Shown one piece after another: positions 15,709-23,895 of a stretch of 64,000 bases of DNA. The stretch is from assembly GCA_040255585.1 (NCBI GenBank), contig JBDZVI010000001.1, positions 1 through 64,000 of the forward strand, given 5' to 3'. A program made the translations under genes and the position numbers. A model generated the notes under the pieces. The model saw only the letters and a program-made list of their open reading frames with translations, was not told the origin of the DNA and did not search any database. How positions within the stretch are numbered: the first letter of the stretch is position 1; each line of letters starts with the position of its first letter. Source of the DNA: JAAYYF01 sp040255585. Its GTDB lineage: Bacteria > Deinococcota > Deinococci > Deinococcales > Trueperaceae.

Positions 15709-16584
15709 TCAGCGCCTGGCTGCCACCACCGAGCGCCCGACGGCCGCAACGACGAAGACGGCGGCCTGCACGAGGATGAGCATGCTGCTGGTGGGGGCGT
15801 CGAACAGGAACGCCCCCACCAGGCCCGCGGCCGTCGTCACCACCCCGATGACGACGGCCTTGACGGTCATCCCGAGCAACGTGATGGAGCTGAGGCGCGC
15901 GGTCGCCGCCGGGATGACGAGGTAGGCGGTCATGAGGACGACGCCGACTACGACCGAGCTGGCCGCCACGACCGCCGCCGTGATGGAGACCAGGACGTAC
16001 TCCAGCCTGGCGGTGTCGATGCCGTCGGAGCGCGCCAGCTCCTCGTCCATGGTGGCGTACGCGAGCCGCCCCCACGCCCGCACCAGGACGAGGCCCGCCA
16101 AGCCCGTGATGGCGGCGATGGCCAACAGATCGGTCCTGCCAACTGCCAGGATGCTTCCGAACAGGACGTCCATGATGTCGAAGCCAAGCGGCGTGTCGAC
16201 GGGGATGCGCGTGAAGAAGAACAGGCCGACCGCCACGGCGATCGCCAGGAAGACGCCGATCGTGGTGTCGCTGGAGAGCTGCGTCCGCCTCTTCACGTAG
16301 GTGATGAGGAGCCCCGTTACCAACGCGACAGGCAAGGCGATCAGGAGCGGGTGGCGCAGGAACTCGCTCCTGAAACCGTACTGGCCGGTCGCCACGAGGA
16401 CGAAAGCCCCCACCCCCGTCCCCCCGAACGCCGCGTGCGCGAGGCCATCGCCGAGGTAGGCGAGGCGCCTCTGCACGACGAACGTGCCGAGCAGGCCGCT
16501 CGCGACAGCTATCAGCGAGCCCGCCAGCAGCGCACGCTGCATGAACGTGAAGGCGAACGCGGCACGCAGGTCCTCCAGCATCAC
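15709..16584 (-). CDS. aztB: Zinc/manganese ABC transporter permease (AztB/ZnuB-like)
   Basis: A 291-residue ABC-3 family permease with about eight to nine membrane helices. Typical features are LGTFVVQRRLAYLGDGLAHAAFGG near the N-terminus and the loop TARLEYVLVSITAAVVA. It should form the membrane channel for zinc (or manganese) import. It overlaps the stop of the binding-protein gene (GTGA/TGATG), so either GTG at 16584 or ATG at 16581 may start it. No ATP-binding partner gene is found in the operon or elsewhere in the window. Confidence 0.9.
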   Translation of the reverse strand: MMLEDLRAAFAFTFMQRALLAGSLIAVASGLLGTFVVQRRLAYLGDGLAHAAFGGTGVGAFVLVATGQYGFRSEFLRHPLLIALPVALVTGLLITYVKRRTQLSSDTTIGVFLAIAVAVGLFFFTRIPVDTPLGFDIMDVLFGSILAVGRTDLLAIAAITGLAGLVLVRAWGRLAYATMDEELARSDGIDTARLEYVLVSITAAVVAASSVVVGVVLMTAYLVIPAATARLSSITLLGMTVKAVVIGVVTTAAGLVGAFLFDAPTSSMLILVQAAVFVVAAVGRSVVAARR

Positions 16585-17522
16585 TCGCCGCCGAAGGCTG
16601 CCAAAAGCACGTGGGCGTTCCAGAGGAGGAGGTCCTCGTAGCCCTCCCTCCCGGCCACGCCGCCTAGGGGGTCGAGCTCGAAGAGGCTCACGCCGGCTTC
16701 GGCCGCCAGGACCTCGGCGGGTCGCCTGTTGAGCTGCGACTCGCTGAATATCGCGGTGGCGCCGCTGTCCTTGACGAGCTCGAGCGCCTCCTTCAGGTAG
16801 GCAGGGCTCGGTTCCCTCCCGGGGTACGGCTCGATCTCGACGACGAGGTCCAGGCCGTACCTGGCGGCGAAGTAGGGCCAGGCGTCGTGGAACGGCACGA
16901 ACGGCGCACCGTCCACGGGCGCCAGCAGCACCCGCAGCTCGGCATCCAGGTCGGCGAGGCGCGCCTGGAGCTCCGCCGCGCGCGCCCTGTAACCCTCCGC
17001 CCTCTCAGGCGCGGACGCCGCCAAAGCTTCGGCCACGGCCGGCAGCGCGACGGCCATCACCGTCGGAGTCAGCCACAGGTGCGGGTTCATGGCGACGACC
17101 TCCCCCGTAGCACCGACCGCGACCTCACCAGGGAACTGCTCCCTGACGAACGCCTGAACCTCCGGCAGCTCGGTCAGCTCGAGCGAAGCTGCGCCCCCGC
17201 CGCTCGCGTCGAGCAGCTTCTTCGCCCAGAGGTCGAGACCGCCGTTCATGACGACCAGGTCCGCCTGAGCGATCCTCCTGAGGTCGCCGGGGCTCGGATC
17301 GTACGTATGGGGCGAGACGCCGGGCGGTAACAGGCGCGTCACGGTCGCGTCGTCACCCGCGATCTCCCGCACGAGCGCGAACAGCGGGTGGATGGTCACC
17401 ACCACGCTCGGCACCTGTGCGCGGGCGAGGCTGAGGCTCAGGAGGAGAGCCGGTAGCGTCGCCAGTAGCAGCGAGCGGCTGCCCCGTGCCCACACTGACC
17501 ACCGTGCGACGGGAACTCTCAA
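16581..17522 (-). CDS. aztC: Zinc ABC transporter substrate-binding protein (AztC/ZnuA-like)
   Basis: A 313-residue cluster A-I binding protein with an N-terminal signal peptide (LLLATLPALLLSLSLARAQ). Metal ligands can be placed: H in GVSPHTYDPSP, H in NPHLWLTP, H in PFHDAWPYF and D in FELDPLGG. This three-His, one-Asp pattern is that of AztC. The His-rich loop of ZnuA is absent, which fits AztC-type systems that receive zinc from AztD. TTG start overlapping the stop of aztD. Confidence 0.88.
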   Translation of the reverse strand: MRVPVARWSVWARGSRSLLLATLPALLLSLSLARAQVPSVVVTIHPLFALVREIAGDDATVTRLLPPGVSPHTYDPSPGDLRRIAQADLVVMNGGLDLWAKKLLDASGGGAASLELTELPEVQAFVREQFPGEVAVGATGEVVAMNPHLWLTPTVMAVALPAVAEALAASAPERAEGYRARAAELQARLADLDAELRVLLAPVDGAPFVPFHDAWPYFAARYGLDLVVEIEPYPGREPSPAYLKEALELVKDSGATAIFSESQLNRRPAEVLAAEAGVSLFELDPLGGVAGREGYEDLLLWNAHVLLAAFGGE

Positions 17523-18865
17523 TGCAGCACGGCCCCAGGCAGTTGCAGGATGGCGACGCCGTCCGGCACGAAGCCTAGCTCGAGTCGGTCAGTGATGAGC
17601 AGCGTGTCCAAGTCCACGACGACGACCTGCTGCGTGGCAGGGTCGGTCACGAAGGCGAGGTCTCCAGCCGACGTGACGCTCGGCCTGACCGCGCCCTGCG
17701 CCAGCGGCCGCACCACGGCCAGGGCCGCGAGTTCGCTTCCCGTCGCCAAGTCGAAGCTGCGCAACCACCCGTCGCTGCCCAGGCGCGCGAACGTGGTGCC
17801 GTCATCGAAGAGCACGCCGCCGAGTTGCGTGCCTTCGGTCCCATAGGTCGCGAGCGTGAGTCCGGTCGGGTCGATCACCGCGAAGCCCTCGCCGAAGTTG
17901 CCGACTATGTAACGCTCGCCGCCGCGCGACACCAGGCTTCCGACCCGCACCCCATCGGCAGCCGTCGGGGTCGCGATCAGGTCCGCGGCGAACTGGCCAG
18001 GAGCGGTCTCGCGCACCACCAAGACCCCGTTGGCGCAACCGAACAGGGCGGCGTCGCCCAGGCGCGCCTGACCATGCGGCGCCGCGCAGTCGGCGAAGGT
18101 GTCGATGAGTTTGCCAGCGGCGTCGTGCACTTCGACCGAGTTCGCCGCGAGCAGGCCGATGACCAAGGCATCGTCCAGCGGCACGACGGCACCGTGGTCG
18201 GGTCCGGCCGCGGTCACCGTCTCGTAGTCGACGGAGATGCCGAGGAGGCGAGCGTCGAGCAGGGCTACGGTGCCGTCGGCCTCGTTGAAGACGGCGATGC
18301 CGTTCCCGTAGCTCGCGAAGTGCAGCGGGTTCCGGCCCGTGTTGATAGTGGCCGCAACGTACGGGTTGCCGATCAGCAGGTCCATGTGGTCGCCGTGGTC
18401 CACGGCCGAGAGGCCCGAGTACACGAAGGTCACGCGGTTCGCGTCCGTATGGACGAGCGCGCCGTACCGCGTGTCGGCCAGCTGCTCGACGCGGCTCACG
18501 CCTGGGACCGTGAAGCTGCCTACGACCTCCCCGTTCTCGGCGCTTACCACGTACGCGCTGGGGCTGCCGGCCTCCCCGAGCAGGAGCCTGATTCCGGCCA
18601 GGCCGGCACCCCCATGTTCATGGTCGTGGTGGTCGTGATCGGCATGCTCGTCATCGGCGTGCGCGTGTTCATCGGCTCCTGTGACGGGGTGGTCGTGATC
18701 GGCATGGTCATGACCGTCGTCCTCGTGGCCGGCCGCTCCTTGCGCCTCGCTACCCTGCTGCGCCAGACCGATCCCGGCCACGAACCACAACGCCATCGCC
18801 AGAGTCAGCGCTAGTCGCGACAGCCGCCGGCCCCACGGCCGCCTGTCCTTCGTCTCCCTGCTCAT
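17519..18865 (-). CDS. aztD: AztD-like periplasmic zinc metallochaperone
   Basis: A 448-residue secreted protein. A signal peptide (LALTLAMALWFVAGIGLAQ) is followed by a strongly His/Asp-rich segment (residues about 45-85, with repeated HD and HDH units) that should bind several zinc ions. A seven-bladed beta-propeller-like domain follows (repeats such as ADTRYGALVHTDANRVTFVY and YGNGIAVFNEADGTVALLDARL). AztD proteins hand zinc to AztC. The start at 18865 has GGAGG five bases upstream. First gene of the minus-strand operon, with a Zur-like palindrome in its promoter. Confidence 0.88.
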   Translation of the reverse strand: MSRETKDRRPWGRRLSRLALTLAMALWFVAGIGLAQQGSEAQGAAGHEDDGHDHADHDHPVTGADEHAHADDEHADHDHHDHEHGGAGLAGIRLLLGEAGSPSAYVVSAENGEVVGSFTVPGVSRVEQLADTRYGALVHTDANRVTFVYSGLSAVDHGDHMDLLIGNPYVAATINTGRNPLHFASYGNGIAVFNEADGTVALLDARLLGISVDYETVTAAGPDHGAVVPLDDALVIGLLAANSVEVHDAAGKLIDTFADCAAPHGQARLGDAALFGCANGVLVVRETAPGQFAADLIATPTAADGVRVGSLVSRGGERYIVGNFGEGFAVIDPTGLTLATYGTEGTQLGGVLFDDGTTFARLGSDGWLRSFDLATGSELAALAVVRPLAQGAVRPSVTSAGDLAFVTDPATQQVVVVDLDTLLITDRLELGFVPDGVAILQLPGAVLH

Positions 18866-18895
18866 CGCATCCTCCAAGTTCGGTCTATCATGCAA

Positions 18896-18955
18896 TTGCG
18901 ACTCATTCGCAAGACCGAGAATCGGAGTATATGCATGCCCTCCTCGAGAGCGCAA
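18896..18955 (-). promoter_or_regulatory. azt promoter with candidate Zur box
   Basis: On the minus strand, TTGCGC (18950-18955) and TATACT (18926-18931) are 18 bases apart, a plausible sigma-70 promoter. Just downstream, TTGCGA-N5-TCGCAA (18896-18912) is a perfect inverted repeat overlapping the expected transcript start, where a Zur repressor would block transcription. It lies about 30 bases upstream of the aztD start. Confidence 0.6.
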
Positions 18956-19146
18956 CACCTACCCCCAAACGACCGTGAGCCGACGCACATCTGCCCCTTA
19001 AGGCCCGTGCCAGGGGCCCGACAAGGCGGTGTCCGCCCCTGGACTCCGCTAAACGGTCCGGTCTCGCACATCCCGGGCGTTCCGCCGCGTAGTATCTGGT
19101 TCGTGCGCGGCCACCGCCTCAACCTCGTGTTCGCGCCGAACCGACC

Positions 19147-20100
19147 ATGACCCTCAGCAACTTGACGCGCCAAGGCATCGTCCTGCGCATCGTCTCCACC
19201 GTCTTCTTCGCCGGCATGGCCGTGTTCGTGAAGCTCGCGAGCGAAGAGGCGCCCGTCGGTCAGATCGTCTTCTTCCGCTCGGCGTTCGCCATGATCCCAC
19301 TCGTGATCTTCCTGCTCGCGCGCAGAGAGTTCCCTGCCGGACTCGCCACCAAGCGCCCCTTCGGCCACCTCGCCAGGTCCGGGCTGGGCGCCGCCAGCAT
19401 GTTCCTCTCGTTCGCGGCGATCTCGCGGCTACCGCTCGCCGACTCGACGCTCGTCAGCTACGTCACGCCGCTCCTCACCGCCCTCCTCGGCGGGCTCCTG
19501 CTCGGCGAAGTCCTGACGCGCTCCAAGATGACCGGCATCTTCCTAGGCATGTGCGGAGTGCTCGTGCTGACGCTCCCGCAGCTCATCGGCACGACGATCG
19601 ACGCCACGCGCCTCGTCGGCTACGGCCTTGGCCTACTCTCCGCGGTCCTCGCGGCCGGCGCGATGATCCAGGTGAGGCGCCTCGGCACGACCGAATCGCC
19701 GGGCGCCATCGCCCTCTACTTCGTGCTCGTCTCGGCACTCGCCTCGCTCTTCACGCTGCCGACCGGTTGGGTCGCGCCCAGCACAGGCACCCTGGCCATG
19801 CTGGTGCTCGCGGGGCTGGTCGGCGGACTGGCGCACATCGCCATGACGCTCTCGTACCGCTACGCCGAGGCCTCGACCCTAGCCCCCTTCGAGTACCTCT
19901 CGCTGATCTGGGCCGGGGTCCTCGACCTCACCGTCTTCCAGCTCGGCCTGAGTCCGTGGTTCCTCCTCGCGGTGCCGCTCCTGATCACGGGCGCTGCCGT
20001 CTCCACCGGCACTCTAGGCGAGATGCTGTCGAGGCTCACGAAGCGGAACGTGAGGCGCCGACTACCCGGAGAGCCGCCCACACGCAAGCGGGCGGCGTAG
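19147..20100 (+). CDS. EamA/DMT-family transporter
   Basis: A 317-residue protein with ten predicted membrane helices in two EamA repeats, the normal size for drug/metabolite transporters. Recognisable parts are VFFAGMAVFVKLASEEAP, VGQIVFFRSAFAMIPL and the second-repeat segment AEASTLAPFEYLSLIWAGVLD. The C-terminus is basic and cytoplasmic. Members export amino acids, nucleobases or other metabolites; the substrate cannot be told. It is a single gene, divergent from the azt operon across a 280-base gap and convergent with the TPR gene. No strong ribosome site is visible before the ATG. Confidence 0.88.
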   Translation: MTLSNLTRQGIVLRIVSTVFFAGMAVFVKLASEEAPVGQIVFFRSAFAMIPLVIFLLARREFPAGLATKRPFGHLARSGLGAASMFLSFAAISRLPLADSTLVSYVTPLLTALLGGLLLGEVLTRSKMTGIFLGMCGVLVLTLPQLIGTTIDATRLVGYGLGLLSAVLAAGAMIQVRRLGTTESPGAIALYFVLVSALASLFTLPTGWVAPSTGTLAMLVLAGLVGGLAHIAMTLSYRYAEASTLAPFEYLSLIWAGVLDLTVFQLGLSPWFLLAVPLLITGAAVSTGTLGEMLSRLTKRNVRRRLPGEPPTRKRAA

Positions 20101-20221
20101 GGTAGCCGGGCATAACGACAGCTCCGGTAATCCATCGTCGCCACCCCACCGTCGCGACCGCAGCCCCGGGCGACCGGGTCAACGGCAAGTCCTAAGGGAT
20201 CAGGAAACCTGCCGCGACCAG

Positions 20222-21955
20222 TCAGTGGCAGCAGTGCCCCGAGTCCGGCTTCCTCTCCTCCAGCCTGCAGAAGCAAGATGAACCGATGACGACGTCGGCA
20301 CGCGCCTGCGCCACCGCCAGCCGCTGTCTGAACGGCTCCGCCTCCTCGGGCCGCCCGAGGCGCTCGAGGCACTCCACGAGTCCGTGCAGCGCCCACACGT
20401 TGTCGGGGTGCTGCAACGCGCGTGGGACGCGACCGCTGAGGCCGAGATCGTCCCGGTACGCCTCGAGCGCCTCCTCGACCCGGCCGCGTTCCAGCAGCAA
20501 CGCCCCCAGGGCGTGCCGCACGGGCTGCATCCAGGCCCACGGCTCGTCGTACGGCAGGGCGTCCGAGAGCGTGATGGCCTCACGGAGCGCAGCGAAGGCA
20601 GCGTCGTACTCGCGGGCGCGGTACAAGACCTCGCCGTCCAGCATCTTCGCGGCCACGGCGAGGATGTCGAGGCACGTGTTGTTGAACACCGTCCGGGTAG
20701 CCGGCACGCGCCCCACGGCGGCCGTGAACTCGCGCTGCTCAGCGCGCGCGCCGGGCACGTCGCCGAGCGCAGCCAACGCCACGCCACGCGCGTAGCGTGT
20801 CATGGCCGTCGTGACGCAGTAGAGATCAGGATCGGACGGCAGCGGGAGGGCCAGCACGTCGTGCCAACGCCCGAAGCGTATCAGCGCGTGCACGCGCATG
20901 CTCAGGAAACCCTCGAGCCAGTCGGCCATGGGTGGCAGCTCAACGCGCAGGAGGCTCTCCGACAGCACCTCCTCCAGCTGCCTGGCCCCCTCGAGCGCCG
21001 GACCCGACTGCCCCAGGAAGAGCGCCGAGTAGATCTTGAAGTGGATGTTGTGGCAGCGGTAGAGCGTGTAGAAATCACCGCCACCACCACTTGCGAACAG
21101 CCGGTCGTCCGCCTCCATGGCCAGCTCGTTGGCGACGAGCGAGTCGTGGTAGTTGCCGCACAGGACGTCGATGTGCGACGGCATATGACGCAGGTGCCCG
21201 GAGCCGGGCACGAGGTCACGCAGCGCGTCGGCCGCACGCAGCGCCGCCTCCGGAGTCGGCGACATCTCCATCGTGTGGACGTAGATGTGCAGCAGGCCCG
21301 GATGCCCGATCGCGCCCACCGCCTCCCGCGCCGCGATCGCCCGCTCCAGGACAGTACGGGCTTCCAAAGTGTCGGCGCCGGCGGCCGGTTCGCCCGTCGC
21401 CATGTCCCAGAGCCGCCAAGGGGTGCGGTTGATCAGCGCTTCGGCGAACAGCGCGGCCACGTCCGGATCGTCCGGATGAGCGGCGTACACGTCCCGCATG
21501 GCGGACGCGTAGTCGTCGTTCCACGCCTGGAACGGCGCGTCGGCCAAGGCTTCGGCGACCGGGTACCTGCGTAGCAGCGCCCCTGCAAGCGCCGCCTCGG
21601 AAGGCCAGGCGTCCACCCCGGCCGCCCCCACGAGTTCGGCAGCCTCGCGGGCGGAGTCGTGAGCTAGAGCCAAGGCGGCGCGGCGCTCCTCGTCGAGGAA
21701 CGCTTCCCACGGCTTGTTGTAGTTGCAGCCGGCGGCGTACGCGACGCCCCAATGCGCCATGACGCAGCCAGGGTCGGCGGTGGCGGAGCGCTGGAAGCAG
21801 CGGATGGCCTCCTCGTGGTGGTAGCCGTAGCACCAGGCGAGCCCGCGGTCGAACCAGAGCTGCGCCTCGGGAGACGGCGTCCGCACGCGCCTCGAGTACG
21901 CGCCCATGTCGTAGTAACCGTCGCCGACCGCGCCGATATCAGCCGTTCGCTGCAC
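20222..21955 (-). CDS. TPR-repeat protein with Cys/His-rich tail
   Basis: A 577-residue soluble protein made largely of tetratricopeptide-like helical pairs. The N-terminal WFDRGLAWCYGYHHEEAIRCFQRSATADPGCVMAHWGVAYAAG is a clear TPR pair, and GSGHLRHMPSHIDVLCGNYHDSLVANELA, with many His, is typical of a widespread uncharacterised TPR family. The C-terminus ends in CFCRLEERKPDSGHCCH, which could bind a metal. GTG at 21955 is chosen because AGGAGG lies five bases upstream. No operon partner. Probably a scaffold or metal-dependent protein; function unknown. Confidence 0.8.
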   Translation of the reverse strand: MQRTADIGAVGDGYYDMGAYSRRVRTPSPEAQLWFDRGLAWCYGYHHEEAIRCFQRSATADPGCVMAHWGVAYAAGCNYNKPWEAFLDEERRAALALAHDSAREAAELVGAAGVDAWPSEAALAGALLRRYPVAEALADAPFQAWNDDYASAMRDVYAAHPDDPDVAALFAEALINRTPWRLWDMATGEPAAGADTLEARTVLERAIAAREAVGAIGHPGLLHIYVHTMEMSPTPEAALRAADALRDLVPGSGHLRHMPSHIDVLCGNYHDSLVANELAMEADDRLFASGGGGDFYTLYRCHNIHFKIYSALFLGQSGPALEGARQLEEVLSESLLRVELPPMADWLEGFLSMRVHALIRFGRWHDVLALPLPSDPDLYCVTTAMTRYARGVALAALGDVPGARAEQREFTAAVGRVPATRTVFNNTCLDILAVAAKMLDGEVLYRAREYDAAFAALREAITLSDALPYDEPWAWMQPVRHALGALLLERGRVEEALEAYRDDLGLSGRVPRALQHPDNVWALHGLVECLERLGRPEEAEPFRQRLAVAQARADVVIGSSCFCRLEERKPDSGHCCH

Positions 21956-22006
21956 GTTCGCCTCCTGCGTCAGGCGACCGCGTGGACAGGGTCCGCGGCG
22001 GTGCTG

Positions 22007-22039
22007 CCTAGTGGTGTTGCTTGGGCATGTTACCGGGTG
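22007..22039. repeat. Left imperfect direct repeat flanking a toxin-antitoxin module
   Basis: CCTAGTGGTGTTG, nine bases, then GTTACCGGGTG. The right copy at 22761-22788 has CCTAGCGGCGTCG, four bases, then the identical GTTACCGGGTG. The three differences in the first block are all T to C changes. The two copies bracket exactly the antitoxin and toxin genes. Confidence 0.55.
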
Positions 22040-22077
22040 CGGTTGACGCGAACTTGGTGATGCTTGATGCTTGGTGC

Positions 22078-22314
22078 ATGATGCGGCATCGCACGACGTT
22101 GTCGATCGACGAAGACGTCCTCGCATACGCGAGGCAGCTATCGGAGGCGAGCGGCAGGCCGCTAGGCACCATCATCTCAGAACTCGCTCGCACAGCCATG
22201 ACGAAGACGGGAACGGCGCCGGTCCGCAACGGCATCCGACTGCTGCCTATCGGCAAGGGCGCGACGAGCGCGACGTTGGAAGACGTCAACCGCCTGCGGG
22301 ACGAGTCGCCGTGA
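22078..22314 (+). CDS. Ribbon-helix-helix antitoxin
   Basis: A 78-residue protein. The N-terminus MMRHRTTLSIDEDVLAYARQLSEASGRPLGTIISELAR matches the ribbon-helix-helix fold of CopG/VapB-type antitoxins: a beta strand (RTTLSID) followed by two helices around a GRPLG turn. The remaining 35 residues would bind the PIN toxin that follows with a four-base overlap (GTGA). It probably represses its own operon. ATG at 22078 or 22081 are both possible; no clear ribosome site is visible. Confidence 0.82.
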   Translation: MMRHRTTLSIDEDVLAYARQLSEASGRPLGTIISELARTAMTKTGTAPVRNGIRLLPIGKGATSATLEDVNRLRDESP

Positions 22315-22757
22315 AGCCCACACTGCCGGATGTCAACGTCCTGATCGCCTTGCTCGACCCGCTCCACGTACACCACGAGCGGGCACACGCGTGGTTCGCC
22401 GAGGCGCGGCGCGAGGAGTGGCTGTCCTCACCCACTACCCAGAACGGCGTGCTCCGGATCGTGTCGCACCCAAAGTACCCGAACCACCAGCCGCTTCAAA
22501 CGGTGCTAGAGAGCTTGCGAAGCCTCCTCGCCGTAGGCAAGCACCGCTTCGTACCGGACGACCAAAGCCTGGCATGGGCCGCCAAGGGGCTCAAGAGTGT
22601 GATCACTCCGGAGCGCATCGCCATTTCGGCGCAAGTGACCGACACCTATCTGCTGGCGCTGGCGGTAGCGAACGACGCTCAACTCGCCACCTTCGACAGG
22701 CGCATGCTCACGGGCGCCGTTAAGGGCGGAGACAAGGCGCGTTCTTTGATCCCGTGA
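22311..22757 (+). CDS. PIN-domain toxin (VapC-like)
   Basis: A 148-residue PIN nuclease of the TIGR00028-like subgroup: LPDVNVLIALLDPLHVHHERAHAWF at the N-terminus carries the first catalytic Asp, ISAQVTDTYLLALAVANDAQLATFDRR near the C-terminus carries the TDxYLLALA and FDRR motifs. It would be a Mg-dependent ribonuclease held in check by the preceding antitoxin. GTG start overlapping the antitoxin stop. The pair is distinct in sequence from the vapBC pair at the left end of the window. Confidence 0.85.
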   Translation: MKPTLPDVNVLIALLDPLHVHHERAHAWFAEARREEWLSSPTTQNGVLRIVSHPKYPNHQPLQTVLESLRSLLAVGKHRFVPDDQSLAWAAKGLKSVITPERIAISAQVTDTYLLALAVANDAQLATFDRRMLTGAVKGGDKARSLIP

Positions 22758-22760
22758 TGA

Positions 22761-22788
22761 CCTAGCGGCGTCGAGACGTTACCGGGTG
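22761..22788. repeat. Right imperfect direct repeat flanking the toxin-antitoxin module
   Basis: Partner of the repeat at 22007-22039: CCTAGCGGCGTCG, a four-base spacer and GTTACCGGGTG, starting four bases after the toxin stop. The layout suggests insertion, duplication or recombination around the module. Confidence 0.55.
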
Positions 22789-22828
22789 AACCCGCGATGA
22801 TCGCCGATGGTTGGGCCTACCCACCCTA

Positions 22829-22843
22829 GTAAAACGTTATACT
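22829..22843 (+). promoter_or_regulatory. Promoter -10 and LacI-type operator of the fucose-like operon
   Basis: GTAAAACGTTATACT contains a TATACT -10 box (22838-22843) and, overlapping it, the ACGT-centred half-palindrome AAAACGTTAT. Read on the other strand this is GTATAACGTTTTAC, which shares GTATAACGTT with the operator at 28304-28317 upstream of the binding protein. No good -35 is seen. The LacI protein at 27119-28165 is the likely ligand. Confidence 0.55.
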
Positions 22844-22872
22844 CCATCAAGTCCTTCCCGAGGGAGCCGCCG

Positions 22873-23895
22873 ATGCGCGCACTATCCCTACAGCAGCCAG
22901 GCAGGTTGGTCACCGTCGAGGTCCCCGAACCGCGACAGCCGGCGCCGGACGAGGCGCTGGTGAGGGTAGCCAGCGTGGGGGTGTGCGGTACAGACCTTCA
23001 CGCGTTCCTGGGCGATCAGCCGATGATCGAGTACCCGGTAGTGCTAGGTCACGAGCTCGCCGTCGAGGTGCTCGAGCTGGGCTCCGAGGCGCGCGGACTC
23101 GGTCTGGAAGCCGGCGAACGTTGTGCCGTGATCCCGTACCTCGCCTGCGGGAACTGCGGCGCTTGCAGGCGGGGGAGGAACAACTGCTGCGAGCGGCTTG
23201 CCGTGCTCGGGGTGCATGTCGACGGCGGCTTGAGGGAGCGCTTCACTCTGCCGGCGCGACTACTGCTACCTGGCAACGACCTCGACGACGATCGGCTCGC
23301 CCTCACGGAGATGCTGGCCATCGGAGCGCATGCGGTTGCGCGCGCCCAGGTCGAACCCACTGACACGGTCGCGGTGGTCGGCGTCGGGCCCATCGGCCTC
23401 GGCGTGCTGGCGGCCGCGTCGGTCGCCTGCACCAACCTCGTCGGCATCGACCGCAGCGTAGACCGTCTGAGGTTCATGGCGGACAGAGATCTGGCGACGC
23501 CAGTGCAAGCAGACGATCGACTGACCGCGAGCCTACGAGAGGTCTTCGGAGGTGAGCTCCCCACGGTCGTGTTCGACGCCACCGGCAGCATCGCCTCCAT
23601 GCAGGCGGCGCCGGATCTGGTCGCCCCGGGCGGCCGTGTAGTGCTGGTGGGGCATACCAGGCACCCCCTGACGTTCGCGAACCCCACCATCCACCGGAAG
23701 GAGCTCACCATCCTCGCGAGTCGCAACGCCACTCGCGAGGACTTCGAAGGCGTACTTCGCGGCATGCGCTCCGGCGCCACCGACCCGCGCGCGTGGATAA
23801 CCCACCGGACCGACCTACATGGCGCGCTGGACGAGTTCCCCGGCTGGGCTCGAGGGCAGGCCGGCCTCGTCAAGGCGCTGGTGGACCTGGCATGA
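22873..23895 (+). CDS. Zinc-dependent medium-chain alcohol dehydrogenase
   Basis: A 340-residue enzyme. Catalytic zinc ligands lie in GVCGTDLHAF (Cys) and GHELAVEV (His, Glu). The structural zinc lobe has four Cys in ACGNCGACRRGRNNC. The NAD domain begins VAVVGVGPIGLGVLAAA. The family covers sorbitol, threonine and L-galactonate-type dehydrogenases. The gene opens an operon with an aldose dehydrogenase and a lactonase, so it may oxidise a later acid intermediate of the same sugar, such as a 2-keto-3-deoxy acid or galactonate/fuconate. The start has AGGGAG upstream; the downstream gene overlaps by four bases. Confidence 0.88.
   Translation: MRALSLQQPGRLVTVEVPEPRQPAPDEALVRVASVGVCGTDLHAFLGDQPMIEYPVVLGHELAVEVLELGSEARGLGLEAGERCAVIPYLACGNCGACRRGRNNCCERLAVLGVHVDGGLRERFTLPARLLLPGNDLDDDRLALTEMLAIGAHAVARAQVEPTDTVAVVGVGPIGLGVLAAASVACTNLVGIDRSVDRLRFMADRDLATPVQADDRLTASLREVFGGELPTVVFDATGSIASMQAAPDLVAPGGRVVLVGHTRHPLTFANPTIHRKELTILASRNATREDFEGVLRGMRSGATDPRAWITHRTDLHGALDEFPGWARGQAGLVKALVDLA

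Noticed and set aside
18628..18706. Exact 19-base direct repeat (GGTGGTCGTGATCGGCATG at 18628 and 18688)
   Set aside because: It encodes the repeated His/Asp units of the zinc-binding segment of the AztD-like protein, so it is explained by coding constraint rather than by a mobile or regulatory repeat.
20101..20221. Gap between the convergent DMT and TPR genes
   Set aside because: Looked for a terminator; only weak GC-rich pairings are present, nothing that could be supported.
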